64,000 bases of DNA from Agapetus fuscipes (GCA_951799405.1 OX637333.1:10663960-10727959); one strand, 5' to 3'; counted from the stretch's first letter, positions 41,450 to 52,172 are shown. Notes: generated from the letters alone by a model not told the origin. Made by a program: numbers and translations.

Positions 41450-42045
41450 TATTTAAGAAAATATATCCACGCATTTTTCGACTCGCGCTGTCGAGATCCT
41501 ATGTCGCCTCATTGTTATTCCTTTATCCAAACTGAATACGCATGCAGACAAGAAACCTATCGTGAATGTTTCTCACCTTGTTATCTGTCTCCCTTGCGCT
41601 TGCTGAATTTCAATGCAATGCAATTTTAATTTCAACTGATGACAATGAAACCCTGCTGCTGATTACACCTGTCGTCTGGCCATTTTGTGGACCACTTCCA
41701 AGGGAATCGCGGACCACTGGTTTAAGATCACTCGCTTAAAGCGTGAGTACAGCGCTTAGTTAATAATGATATTTGAAATAGATTTTAAGTACCTACAAGT
41801 TTTGTCACTTTACCTTCAAATCCTGTTTAAAATCTCAGTACACCTTTTGCGGTTACCGCTAACAAGATCTGGGTCAATGTTTAACACTCGGAATCTGTGA
41901 AAGGACTGCCACACAGGCCTGGAGGGAATTCTTAGTGTACACAAACGTTAAATTCAGTGCCACAATTAGTGGTAGCGATTTTGATTGTCTTGGAATATTA
42001 ATTTTGTGTCCACTGACCTTGGAATGGAACGTTTCGATGCCTTAA
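41450..42045. other. Unassigned stretch
   Basis: Near 41690-41735, GCGGACCACTGGTTTAAGAT resembles a lone hAT end. No partner was found. Confidence 0.3.
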
Positions 42046-42049
42046 CTCT

Positions 42050-42340
42050 GGTAGTATATTATGTACACCGCGTATTCTTCAGTTCTTCGGACACGTTGTC
42101 CGTGGCAATTAGGATAGCCTGGAACGACTGGTTGTGATCGGTGGCTTTTATAAGAAGAGAGGAAGAAGAGAACACACAATGGACCGATCAAGTTAGTAAA
42201 GACAGCAGCAGGCACCTCGGTGGTTGGAGCACTGCGGGCAGTGCCGACAAGAGAGAACTAAAGCAGAGTGGTTGCTTCCACAAGGGTCACAATCCTCAGC
42301 AATGAGAAATAGGATGAAGAACACCTTAGAATACAAGTAT
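42050..42340 (+). pseudogene. Non-LTR C-terminal fragment
   Basis: Pieces include RLVVIGGFYKKRGRREHTMD, then (shifted) a SVVGALRAVPT block and VVASTRVTILSNEK, parallel to the minus-strand fragment at 24110-24310. There are several frameshifts. Confidence 0.7.
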
Positions 42341-42433
42341 ATTTCTACTACTAAGCAGGGAAGTGAACAGCATTTTAAGTATGTGTAGGCAACGTTTTTT
42401 TCTGTTTCCTGGTAGATATCAAGTAACTGTAGA

Positions 42434-42660
42434 GTCTGGTCGATAGCTCAGTTGGTACAATGCTTGCGTTCCATGCCTGAGGGGTAGGGTTTGATCCTCG
42501 CCATGGGTTTCACGAATAAATTCCCGTTTTGGTTTTTATTTTAAAACTAAAATTAAAATATAGACAACATTTAGTCATGAAATTTGAATCAGCCCTCTCG
42601 TGAGCTGGGAAACCCTCCCTCCTCCAGCGGATAGTGTAAGGCCTGTAAAAATACCTCAGT
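42434..42660 (+). repeat. Family B SINE
   Basis: GTCGATAGCTCAGTTGGTAC, then GTAGGGTTTGATCCTCGCC, GAGCTGGGAAACCCTCCC and AGTGTAAGGCCTGTAAAA; the 3' end is missing. Confidence 0.85.
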
Positions 42661-42669
42661 ACTTAAAAA

Positions 42670-42742
42670 TAAAAATACCAGAGACTTTGGGGAGAGTCAG
42701 GGAGAGTCGAGGATAGTCGGAGAGAGGTCGGGGTCGGGGAGT
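42670..42742 (+). repeat. Purine-rich short tandem repeat
   Basis: GGGGAGAGTCAGGGAGAGTC, then GAGGATAGTCGGAGAGAGGT and CGGGGTCGGGG: imperfect 10-bp period. Confidence 0.6.
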
Positions 42743-42744
42743 TG

Positions 42745-43805
42745 CTGTATATGTACAGTTTAGATACGTAAGTATTCATTTTGTACTCTGTATTAATCAT
42801 ACTGATTCTCAAAGTGTGTCATATCTTGGCTCGACCCAAATTGTTATTTCTTATTATTTATAATTGTCTTTTGGTTCCCCTAAAATAAAAGACAAAAAAA
42901 ATGTTATCAGCCATTCCTTGCCATGGATTGAAGTATTGTAAATTAAATAGCTACTAAGCTTCCGGTCTAATCTGCTCGAAAGCTTAACTTTAATGATAAA
43001 AATGCGTCCATATAGGTTTCCCGTGTTTTCGATGTACGAGTTCGATACACACTTGCCGTGTTGAGTTAACAACTGGTTCAAGAAAAGGGAAACTTGGCAA
43101 CACATGCACGCTGAACATTTATAGCGAAAAGTGAACACAAAAAGGTGAGACACCAATTTCCCAGTCCATTAGACCTGCAAGCGAGAACTCAGTGAACCAA
43201 CGAGGGAAATGAAGCCTGACCGAGGTGTAGCAACACTCTGACGATTCGATGCACAGTGGTTGGTATAATTTAGATATTTTTGTAGGCGCGGTTCCTGCAC
43301 TCAGATTTTAATGTGTCAGAATTTCGTCATTGAGATAATTCAGTCCATTTCTTTCTACCCTTGCATACCCCTTTCAATTCATTAGGACCCATCACCTTCT
43401 AAAATAAATCTTAAGAATGAGGTCGGAATGCCGTTGTGTATCGTCATTCTCAAATCTACCGTCAGCCGCTTGGATTTTGCCATTCTTTACATCGCACCTA
43501 CCCCTGGCTTCCCCTTATACACCTTATTTTCCTCTCGTCATTTTCAAACACACTTTTTTTAATACCTACTCAATAAAACCGGAACATGTTCATAAAGATT
43601 ATGCAATTTTTATACGAAGGGGCTTAATAACTTAATTGTAAGGTACATTTATATTTTTGATCCCACATTTGATATAATATATGGCAATACAGTGAATGGT
43701 AAATAACCATGCAACCGCAGTAACCGCGAACTGCAGTAGCAACTACTTCTGATATATTATCTACCATCAACTTTTCAGTTGCATAAGAATGTATCCATTT
43801 TCACA
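42745..43805. other. Unassigned stretch
   Basis: The 100-codon minus frame (42854-43156) and the 72-codon plus frame (43417-43635) lack an ATG in context, splice signals and recognisable domains. Confidence 0.35.
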
Positions 43806-43809
43806 CATT

Positions 43810-43895
43810 AACACACAAGTTGGTTTGAGACTGACCGCTGATACTGTAAAAAATGTGACAATTTTTCCATTGCTACCGTTGTTCAGGTATACACG
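43810..43895 (+). repeat. Family A retroposon, 5' fragment
   Basis: AAGTTGGTTTGAGACTGACC, then GCTGATACTGTAAAAAATGT. Confidence 0.6.
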
Positions 43896-43904
43896 ACGAC
43901 TCGA

Positions 43905-44040
43905 CTTGGCAGAATGTCTCAACGTTTTGTCAAAGTTGTCAGGCGTCTTGTCTTTTCAGTGCTAAAGAGGCACTAACTCTCTTAAAACTAGCTTCTGATG
44001 AAGTCTGCGTGTTTCAAAACGTCTCAAAAGTTGTGACGTC
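43905..44040. repeat. Opposed degenerate hammerhead-like copies
   Basis: GTCTCAACGTTTTGTCAAAG with a CTGACAA complement at the left; CTTCTGATGAAGTCTGCGTG and TTTCAAAACGTCTC at the right. The stem potential is poor. Confidence 0.3.
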
Positions 44041-44109
44041 ACACCGTCGGCTTGCTACGGCAAAAGCGACCTAATACTACGTCCTGTTGATCCATAACTA
44101 GCAAGTATG

Positions 44110-44285
44110 GTGGACTTATTGCCAACTCATAATCAAAGAACCAGCAAGGCCTACAAATTAAGTGATTTGCATAAGTCCTGCCCCTTGACTGTGGAAATAA
44201 ATAGGTTCCATTCGATACACGTGACTCTCTCAGGGATAACGCGGTAAAAAGTTGCATGACATGTGAAGCTTAGTTACGTTGCATT
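44110..44285 (+). repeat. Family B SINE, 3' half
   Basis: CATAAGTCCTGCCCCTTGAC, then AAATAGGTTCCATTCGATAC and GTGAAGCTTAGTTACGTTGC. Confidence 0.75.
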
Positions 44286-44504
44286 TAGTAAGTAACAAAA
44301 CAATGGTAGGTAATTTCAAACGCTTTGAATATGTGAGAAATACACGTATAATAAAGAAATATTTTTATTATTATTCAGGAAACAAATTATTCCTTCGATT
44401 GCGTGGAAAATTTTCTTACATTATTTTTTTTATATTGTTTTGATTAATCTTATATTCCCATACATTTTTAACCCAATGCCTGCCAGAAATTTTAAAATAA
44501 ACGT

Positions 44505-44610
44505 GTGTAAAGAAATGAGGTCCGCATATGAATTGACGGAGACAAAATTGGCTCGTCGCACGGCCGGGAAAAGGTAAACAAATATTTTGTTATCGGTGGC
44601 TAAGGGCCAA
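44505..44610 (+). repeat. Family P dispersed repeat
   Basis: AATGAGGTCCGCATATGAAT, then TGACGGAGACAAAATTGGCT and AACAAATATTTTGTTATCGG. Confidence 0.7.
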
Positions 44611-44725
44611 ATTTCCTAATTCAAATTTGTGCAAAATTGAGTCCATTATTTTTTTACAATGGCTCTAGTCTATACCTACTGTATAAACTTTCTGTAAGGT
44701 AGCATTCGTATTAGAGTGTACGAGT

Positions 44726-44746
44726 ATATATATATATATATATATC
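44726..44746. repeat. (TA)n microsatellite
   Basis: About ten TA units. Confidence 0.85.
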
Positions 44747-44821
44747 ATATCGTTTTCTTACATAAAAACTCGGTAACCGCGTGAGATTTACGCGAGTAAA
44801 AGTGAAAACTATCAAGTGACA

Positions 44822-44884
44822 ATGGGCGACGAGCTGGAGATGAGAAATGGGTCATTTTTGTTAATCTGTAAAACTCTTACATGA
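44822..44884 (+). CDS. Candidate gene start (short first coding exon)
   Basis: GTGACAATGG gives a good start context (A at -3). The frame begins MGDELEMRNGSFLLICK and ends at TGA after 20 codons unless spliced; CT/GTAAAA near 44867 is a weak donor. The preceding 60 bases (CGCGAGTAAAAGTGAAAACT) look like an insect 5' leader and are not repetitive. The protein is unknown, and the chance explanation remains strong. Confidence 0.22.
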   Translation: MGDELEMRNGSFLLICKTLT

Positions 44885-44889
44885 GTCGT

Positions 44890-45395
44890 GCATAACCATA
44901 AGCGGCAATCTAGGTTTTTTTATATCGATAATAAGATAAATAATATATGGTTACACAGGAAAAAATCTCATTATTTCATATTAATCTCATGGTCGATAAA
45001 ATATCGTAGATTGCCGATTTTGGTTCAGTATCACTCTGATGTAGCTACATAATATGTATGAATACGGGAAAGTGAAATTTGCTACTCATTCATTTCTACG
45101 TTCTTAAGTTATTTTAAATATATGTCTCAAGAGCTAATAATATGTAGAATTGAATTTTTAATTTAAATAAGGCACTAAGTACTAAAGTATACGAAGTATG
45201 TAGTTTGGTTCTGTATTGAAGTATAATCCAGGGTAAATAACTTAAATACGGCCTTCAACCCCTAAGGAATCTTGTAACTCGTTAAAAACAGATTGAATTT
45301 TGGAAAAGTAAAAAAGAAACAAGGTTTATCCAGCCTTACAGCAATTCGTTAGTTCTTGAAAATTGGCGTTTTGAATCGACGATCTAGCTCGCAAA
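44890..45395. other. Unassigned stretch
   Basis: Near 45300-45390, CCAGCCTTACAGCAATTCGT resembles the middle of SINE D. Nothing else. Confidence 0.35.
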
Positions 45396-45397
45396 GA

Positions 45398-45715
45398 GTC
45401 CGGTCCATAGCTTTGTTGGTTACAACTCGGGTTCGATTCCCACCGAGGTTTTCATAAATAAATTCACGTTTCGGTTTTATTTTAAGCCCAAAAATAAAAT
45501 ACCGGGTAGGTTTATTCAGCCATCACAAGAAATGAGAAACAGCCTCCTCGTGAGCTGGGAAAACCCTACTCAAACTCACATGGTTGTCCGTAAGGCAATC
45601 TCCCTTACTCGAAAAATAAATATTTTTCAACCCCATGTGCGATCGCTTCAAGAACACCGCTGTAAGACATTGGACTGTATACGACGTTCACTTGCGATTT
45701 GCGTTGCGTTGCACT
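45398..45715 (+). repeat. Family B SINE, full length with damaged A box
   Basis: GTCCGGTCCATAGCTTTGTT, then CTCGGGTTCGATTCCCACC, TTTATTCAGCCATCACAAGA, GAGCTGGGAAAACCCTACTC and TTGCGTTGCGTTGC at the end. About 25 bp between the A and B boxes is deleted. Confidence 0.85.
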
Positions 45716-45774
45716 AAATACCTCGCATCGTAAACGACAGTTTGCACCACAGTGTATGGGTATCATTGATTTCA

Positions 45775-45838
45775 AATTGAGTATCTTTTGTCATCGAGTC
45801 TGAAGCGTTAACCACTACACTACGGTCGATGGTAAAAG
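45775..45838 (-). repeat. Family D SINE head
   Basis: The complement of the head: CATCGAGTCTGAAGCGTTAA, then CCACTACACTACGGTCGATG. Confidence 0.6.
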
Positions 45839-46074
45839 CCGCATTTCACCGACCGGCTCGTGCATTAAGGCTACCTACATTACCACACATACATGCACAG
45901 TTTTAACACATTTTCATGCTTGATTAGTGGACAATGTATGTACTCTCACTCAACTCCGAAATGCATTGCATAACACTGCATATTCATTTAAATTATGTAA
46001 CCAAAAATACAGACCTAGGCCATATTACGAGACGTTGACTTAAGATTTGGGTTTTTATTTTTAATTTAATTTAT

Positions 46075-46345
46075 AGTCCTGTAGATAGCTCAGGTGGTAG
46101 AGTGCTTGCATTCCGTACCGTGAGCTCAGGTTCGAATCCCACCGAGAAAAATTATTTCCAGTTTAAGTGTTTATTTCAAACCCCAAAATAAAATACCGGC
46201 AAGGCTTACTCAGCCTTCACAGCGAATGAGTACCAGCCATTTCGGGAGCTGGGAAACTCCCACTTAAACTGAAGTGGTTGGCGTAAGGCCGGCCCCTTAC
46301 CCGTAAAAATAAACAGGTTCCCCTCGACACATGCGAAACCCTTCC
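46075..46345 (+). repeat. Family B SINE, well preserved 5' part
   Basis: GATAGCTCAGGTGGTAGAGT, then CTCAGGTTCGAATCCCACCG, TACTCAGCCTTCACAGCGAA and GTGGTTGGCGTAAGGCCGGC. Confidence 0.9.
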
Positions 46346-46734
46346 GAGTTTATGTTAATTTCAGATGTAAGTAATTTTGTAACGTGTCACTTTATGGAAT
46401 GTGTTAAAATGTGAATCTGAAATGTTGATATATTGTTATACTCGTAAGTACATAGGTGTTTTGTCTTTTTTATTATTTCTAAGTGATTTTCTATCGCTTA
46501 TATATTTTTTTGGTGAAAAATTTCAGTGTGTCTTAGAACTAAGTCAGTGACTGTAGGAGTATATCAGAGTATACTTTATATTCCGCCGTTATCACTTTCT
46601 TCATAAACAAAGGCTAAATTTTCACGTCCCAGTCTCTTACGCGTCTACAGAGATAATTTTACTCTGCGTTATGTGTTTTTTTTATTATGAAACAAATTAG
46701 TTTCACACAAAGAATAAGTAGACTTGAAAACAAA

Positions 46735-46835
46735 ACGTAAATGGTCTCCATACATGAATTGACATAGACGAAATTGTGACGTCACAGGGCCTGCATACAC
46801 GACAAACAAATATATTGTTATTGGCTGCTACAAAC
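46735..46835 (+). repeat. Family P dispersed repeat
   Basis: CATGAATTGACATAGACGAA, then ATTGTGACGTCACAGGGCCT and ATATTGTTATTGGCTGCTAC. Confidence 0.7.
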
Positions 46836-46861
46836 CGTATTCACGTACAAGTGTGATCTTA

Positions 46862-46970
46862 AGCCTTCGGCATAAACCTTGCAACTCTTGCCGCCTGAAA
46901 TAGGGGGTGGCATTAGCAAAGTCAACAAATTTTACAGTATGGGTGGCCAGCCTTATACTAGCTTATCAAA
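46862..46970 (-). repeat. Family A retroposon, 5' part
   Basis: CTTGCAACTCTTGCCGCCTG, then GGTGGCATTAGCAAAGTCAA and GGTGGCCAGCCTTATACTAG. Confidence 0.75.
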
Positions 46971-47049
46971 ACGTCAATGATCTTTTTATCTTTATCATTG
47001 TTATAAAAAGGAACTTGAAAATCGTTAAAATTAGAATTTGGAACTCTTT

Positions 47050-47225
47050 TTTCGACAAGCAAACGTCACTCTTTTATTGGACTGCTGTCCTTAGCAGCCA
47101 ATAATAAAAAATAAAAAAACCTTTTCTTTAGCAACCCGGCTGTGCGACATCACAATATTGTCTATTTCAAATCTTGTGCTGAGACCAATTTTTATCATAA
47201 ATAAATGTAAATGTTTAAACAGCAT
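47050..47225 (-). repeat. Family P dispersed repeat, longest copy
   Basis: GACAAGCAAACGTCACTCTT, then GACTGCTGTCCTTAGCAGCC, TTTAGCAACCCGGCTGTGCG and TCACAATATTGTCTATTTC. It faces the copy at 46735. Confidence 0.7.
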
Positions 47226-47229
47226 TTTA

Positions 47230-47810
47230 GTCATGATTTGACAGCTGTTCTGTCTCTCGGCGTCTCACGCACCTTCCATCTTTATTCTTTGTCCGTTCAC
47301 TTTCACAGCATCACAATGGATAAAGCGTTCGACTAACAATAGATTTGTCTTCAAAAACGTTAACATAATATAATTATATTCTCAAACATTACATGAGAAA
47401 ATCATGTTGCTTTATACCTACATAAGATTTAAATAATACTTGTGTACCTACTCACAGGGAAGTAGGGAATTTATTTTTTGATGGCAATACTAAGGTGTTC
47501 GAAATTTGAATTTATTGTTTTTAAATTCGGAAGTTTGTAAACTAGCTGAAAATTGAGAGCGAACAAATGTGATCCACTCATCACAATTTTGAAAATATAA
47601 TGTTTTTCTCCGACAGTAAGCGCCACATGTTCTATGTGATTAAGATTCTTTCATAATATTTGGTACACTTATTAATAATTTTATTCAATAAACGATTTAA
47701 ATACTGAAATCACAAAATGTTTTATTTATCTTATAATTTTTATCCCCACAAGTAGGTAGTGAACACGAGATTTTGTTTTTATTATTTTGATAAGTTTTCT
47801 CGGTGAGCTT
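47230..47810. other. Unassigned stretch
   Basis: A start-like CACAATGGATAAAGCG at 47316 opens only six codons. No other feature. Confidence 0.35.
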
Positions 47811-47814
47811 GTAT

Positions 47815-47940
47815 GGGAGTGCCGTCATTAGCAATCAATAACAAAATATTTGTATTCTTTTTCTCTTGGAACCCAGCCACGTGATGATATTGTCTATGTT
47901 AATTTACTTGCGGACCTCGTTAGGTTATTTATAAGCAGTT
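47815..47940 (-). repeat. Family P dispersed repeat
   Basis: ATGGGAGTGCCGTCATTAGC, then AACCCAGCCACGTGATGATA and TACTTGCGGACCTCGTTAGG. Confidence 0.65.
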
Positions 47941-48451
47941 GTCAAAATATTTTCGTTTCGAAAGGCAGCAAGCAAAGGGTAGCAAGAGTTGCAGAGTTCA
48001 TGTATGAGAAATGAGTATGTTTCATAATCACAGACATGTATTAAGGAAAAACGTGTCCAAAGCAAAAAGCACAAATTGATTAAAAAAATATATTGTATAA
48101 AGAAGAAGAGTTTTTTCGTTTATTTTTATTTTCGTAGACATCTTTACATTCTTCTCCTTTGATCAAATGAAGCCAGTTCCTTTTATAGTCGTTTAATACA
48201 AATACAAATAAAGAACATATTATGTAACCACCTTTAAGAACGCTTTTATTTCATTACAAATGTTGCCCATTGTAATGTTTGTATGGAAACAAATTTAGAA
48301 TTGTTTTGTTCTTCCATCAATGCAGCTAACAAGATTGACGCAACAACAATATTTTTATTATTTGTATAACGTCTAGATAAAATGAATGCATTTTGAATAT
48401 CTTCTTAATGATCTAAGTTACAAGTCCAGTATGCAACAAAATTATCATTTC

Positions 48452-48600
48452 GTTTTCAGGAAAAACGCGGCAAAAGTTGCAAGGGCTTATGTTTACAGTT
48501 TGAGATTTAATTTTTGTGAGTACACATTGAGCATGTAAAAGCACACACTTGTGTGTGTAAATCTTAATTACCTAATTTTGTAACATCGAGATTTTATACC
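48452..48600 (+). repeat. Family A retroposon, internal fragment
   Basis: TTTTCAGGAAAAACGCGGCA, then AAAGTTGCAAGGGCTTATGT and AAAGCACACACTTGTGTGTG. Confidence 0.65.
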
Positions 48601-48692
48601 AAGAAAATTAAAATAAACGATATTGAGGTCCGCATGTGAACTGAGATAAAAAATATGTCGTCACCCAGCCGGTTTGCCAGGAAAAATGCATA
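48600..48692 (+). repeat. Family P dispersed repeat
   Basis: GAGGTCCGCATGTGAACTGA, then CGTCACCCAGCCGGTTTGCC. Confidence 0.7.
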
Positions 48693-48728
48693 ATTTTTTT
48701 TTGTTCAGTACAAGACTGCTCAGAAAAA

Positions 48729-48833
48729 AGTTCCAAATTTAAAAATATGTAGAGCTTATTGAATCAGATTTAAATTCTTGCTGCGCTCTTCACGCAGCAT
48801 TGCTACCAACTTTTCATTTTTAAATTTGGAACA
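48729..48833. repeat. Small inverted repeat
   Basis: GTTCCAAATTTAAAAATAT near 48730 is nearly mirrored by ATTTTTAAATTTGGAAC near 48816, spanning about 100 bp. It could be a small MITE. Confidence 0.5.
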
Positions 48834-49589
48834 AATAATATTGTGTGGAATAACAGTAACAAAAATATAATTTATCAAAATTACAATACCTAAATTACAA
48901 ATATTTATGAAAAATAAAATGATCGTCAACAAAAAAGAAATAAAACTACGCATTCTTTTGGATGTTAAGAATTAAAACATGTAATTTAAATAGCAGAATG
49001 TGACGGATCAGGTAAAAAACATAATAAATTAATCTTAAAATTTGCCCAAGTTATTTTCTATATTATATTTTTTGCAATGTTAGTAATTTATTTTTGCGCT
49101 CGTGGGAAATTTCAAATAATTTTACTTTCGTTGTCGTAATCCGGAACAACTTTTCTCCGCGACAAAACATCGCGTATATACTAGCCCCCTCGCGTAAACA
49201 GAACAAATGTATGAAAACTAAAACTGTCCCTAGATGCACTGTTAAATATTGCGTACATTTTCTTGTTTGTTTATGAAATGGTTGGGAACTTACGAAATGT
49301 TTTATACTCGCAGTATGAAGGAACGCTAACCATGTGAAGTAAAAAATAGTATGATAATAATGCATTATAGCGGCAATTACCTCAGGTATTCTATTAATGA
49401 TGGAGGCGTGCTACTGTGTACAGGTAAATGCACCCAATACACGAAGACAGGAGAAGTTAGTTAGATAACGTAGACGCCGCGTTACATAAAAAAAAATGAA
49501 CGGTAAGACTACAATATTCGTCAAAATACCCATTTATTTATAGATAAAAAGCAATATTTTATGTATCAGTAAAAAGGAACCTATTGCAT

Positions 49590-49676
49590 AATATGCTCAA
49601 AATGAGGTCCGCACTGAATTGGCATAGACAATATTGTGCCGTCACCCGGCCGGGTTGCTTGGGAAAATACATAAAA
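49590..49676 (+). repeat. Family P dispersed repeat
   Basis: AATGAGGTCCGCACTGAATT, then GGCATAGACAATATTGTGCC and GTCACCCGGCCGGGTTGC. Confidence 0.7.
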
Positions 49677-49689
49677 ATATTTTAAAAAT

Positions 49690-49865
49690 ATTGGTCAGAG
49701 GAAAGCGTGGAAGGGGAAAGCGAGGAAGGAATGGATAGACCAAATAGGTGAGATTGCAAAAGAATGGAACCTGCACAGTGAGAATAAGAGAAAAGTATGT
49801 ATGAGGAAAGATGAAAGATATATGCAAAGACAAAAAAAAATGGAGACGCATCTGCAGAGGTATCG
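49690..49865 (+). pseudogene. Non-LTR C-terminal fragment
   Basis: The translated blocks are GKRGRGKRG, then (shifted) IAKEWNLHSENKRKVCM-like and DICKDKKKWRRICR, the same tail type as 2100-2275. There is one or more frameshift. It abuts the Penelope-like piece on the other strand. Confidence 0.7.
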
Positions 49866-49867
49866 GC

Positions 49868-50287
49868 CACTCCTAGTGGCAATTGAAACTGATAGTGTCT
49901 ATTTTATCCCATCTTCTTGTTTTATTGTGTTGCTGATCAGTAAGTGTAAATTGTACAATTGTGTGTCTATAGAAGATAGTTCTTTCCTTGTCCATTGGAT
50001 TCTTTCTCTTAGTAGAGCTGCTTCTAAGCGGTTGTAAATGCGGTGAGTTTGTGGAGTATTAAAATTTATTTTTGTTCTTAGAAATTAGGAATTATCGACT
50101 CCTCTCTGCATCGCTTAAGGAAGGCCAATGTTGATATCAAGCGCACTTTCTTCCTTCGATGTTCAACCAATAGGCGGTAATTCTTAAATAATTCCTTCCC
50201 GTAGAGGCGTATTATAAATGTTTTTAGGCTTTCACGGCCGGATCTAGATGCTTGATTTTCTGGTTCCGGGTTTTGACCGTGGTCCAT
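49868..50287 (-). pseudogene. Penelope-like retroelement, N-terminal coding fragment
   Basis: On the minus strand an ATG (complement at 50285-50287) opens a 69-codon frame with SLKTFIIRLYGKELFKNYRL, a VRLISTLAFLKRCREES segment and a stop. After a small frameshift a second frame continues with FNTPQTHRIYNRLEAALL, then RERIQWTRKELSSIDTQLYN and LHLLISNTIKQ. A FLKRC..IIP block followed by an NTP..H.I..R.E.ALLRERI block is characteristic, from memory of the family, of the region before the reverse transcriptase in Penelope-like proteins. The RT and GIY-YIG parts are absent because the copy ends near 49868 at the LINE tail. It is non-functional. Confidence 0.6.
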
Positions 50288-50560
50288 GTTTTTGCTTGTC
50301 TTCTTCTTTTTTCTTTTTATTCTTTCTTGAAGACTTTCAGCTTACGTTTCGGAACGAATACAGCAACAGACTAAGAGCAGAACTAAGAAGCAGACAAACT
50401 AAGAACGGCAGTCCCATACGAGAGTGCTTACTCAGATATTAAATATACAACACATCGCTGAAGAAGCCCATCTCACGGAAGCTCCAGCTCTGAAAGATTA
50501 CGGCAACCGATCCCGGAAATCAAACCTCGGCATGTTTTAAATGAAATTAAAAATATCCTT
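50288..50560 (-). mobile_element. Penelope-like element 5' leader or terminal repeat
   Basis: This non-coding minus-strand sequence directly upstream of the Penelope ATG includes a purine-rich run (AAGAAAAAAGAAGAAGACAA). CTGAAGAAGCCCATCTCACG near 50458 (plus strand) is hammerhead-reminiscent but has no GAAA partner. The boundary is uncertain. Confidence 0.4.
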
Positions 50561-50589
50561 GACTTAAACGGTAAAAATCACCCGAAAGA

Positions 50590-50659
50590 TAGAAAAATGT
50601 TCACTTTTTACAATTTTACCTCTGTTTCAGGAAACGTCGGTAAAAATTTCAGGGTGTAC
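50590..50659 (+). repeat. Family A retroposon, left part (interrupted)
   Basis: ATGTTCACTTTTTACAATTT, then TGTTTCAGGAAACGTCGGTA up to the GGGTGTAC target site. Confidence 0.75.
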
Positions 50660-50888
50660 CAGTGGCGAAGCGTGCCACACAAGCCGGTTCCCATCGGCTT
50701 CCCTTTTAAAATGATGTAACAAAATAGTTAAAAAATATAGGCACAAAGTAAAAAAATACATTCAAAAACCAAAGAAACAATACGTATTTTTCCCCCATTA
50801 AAACCATGCAGTCTACTTTATTATCATTTCTGCCTCATTTTAAACGGGAAACCGATGGAAACCGGCTTGCATGGCACCCTTCGCCACT
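50660..50888. mobile_element. hAT MITE, 229 bp, with perfect 8-bp duplication
   Basis: GGGTGTAC flanks both sides (50652-50659, 50889-50896). The ends are CAGTGGCGAAGCGTGCC and GGCACCCTTCGCCACTG, with about 55 bp of inverted homology including AAGCCGGTT and TTTTAAAATGA. Inserted in a family A copy. Confidence 0.92.
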
Positions 50889-50985
50889 GGGGTGTACATT
50901 TATGTTCATTTGAAAACTGAGTTATTATTTTGTATGCGTTACTTTAAGCAGACATATTCTTAGCGTAAACAGATAAACTTATTTC
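50889..50985 (+). repeat. Family A retroposon, right part
   Basis: TTTATGTTCATTTGAAAACT, then TTATTTTGTATGCGTTACTT continue the copy. The terminal part has decayed. Confidence 0.6.
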
Positions 50986-50999
50986 AACTGGCAGGAATT

Positions 51000-51800
51000 T
51001 TAAAGCAAATGCAAGTAAATTATGTACACATGAAATGTGATAGACATATCTTACAGTTACATGAATTTCAACTTAGCTAAACGCTTAAAACACCATTACC
51101 ATGGCTAACTTTACAACACGAAATGCAGTGAATACAACGCACAGTAAATGCCAGTTTGTGACAAAAATCTAGGTGAAGAAGAGCGCGTCGTGTGAGCAGA
51201 ATCAACAACTTACTAAAATCTGATAAATATTTCCAACCTTCTCAAAAACATTTTTCCTTTTTATCCACTATGGAACTTTGTGCCTTTTTTAATTTAAAAA
51301 AAACACTTTTTTCTACTCCCATTTGGTAATTTACTAATTACAAAACGGCTAACGCAATCACAATGTTATACATTTCCAAACCCGTTGCGTAATGTAACAT
51401 TACGCAACTGATAACGGTGTTGAAATGAAAATGTGCGCATGCGCATTGTCAGAAATGGAACCATTTTTGAATTTCGAGTATCAACCTTGTATGAGGCTAT
51501 CCTTCTAAGCGACCGATAACAAACTATTATTGGCCGTTTCCATAGCAACCACGTTTAAACGTCAGCCATTACATGAATATTTTCAATTTATTGATAGTTC
51601 CTCCCCACTATGTTCATCTTTGTCCAAATGAAAATGAATATATTTTATGCATAGAGTCAAATAAAAATTGTTAATAGTGTAATAATTCATCAATGGTATT
51701 TATCAAAATACTCCAAATTGTAGCCTTCCTATTTTCGAAGGAAAACAGAATGCTTGAAAGGAAAATAATGCAAGATATTTGCACCGCAAAAAAAACTAAC
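51000..51800. other. Unassigned stretch
   Basis: Near 51480-51560, GGCTATCCTTCTAAGCGACC and CCATAGCAACCACG may be a decayed family P relative. No genes. Confidence 0.35.
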
Positions 51801-51804
51801 TTTA

Positions 51805-52045
51805 ACAGTTACTTGGCTATTAAGTCGGTATGAGGTTGACCATCTATGCTGTAAAAACTTGGTTTACTTTGCCAATGACACCCCTGCTTCAGTGGTTGCA
51901 GGGCTTATGTTTATTTGAGTTTTGGGTTTGAATGTTAACCCTTAGATATATGCGGCATGTATAAGCGCAACCTTATATGTTACTGCTTGTGGGCATAAAT
52001 TTAAAATGAATCCCAAATGTAACATATCTTTGCAGATTAGATAAT
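51805..52045 (+). repeat. Family A retroposon
   Basis: TTGGCTATTAAGTCGGTATG to ATCTTTGCAGATTAGATAAT, with a deletion around the TCAGGGAAGG segment. Confidence 0.75.
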
Positions 52046-52172
52046 CGAGGGGAATGATAAAATACATGGTTTGACAAAGGTGGGGTATTAATTACTTCAA
52101 ATGGACGAGTACATTATAATGACTATTATTTACTATTTTGTTATTTATTTAATGGTCGTAGAAAAAGTATTG

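Noticed and set aside
50440..50520. Full hammerhead ribozyme in the Penelope leader
   Set aside because: CTGAAGA is present but no GAAA with a closing stem follows at the expected distance.
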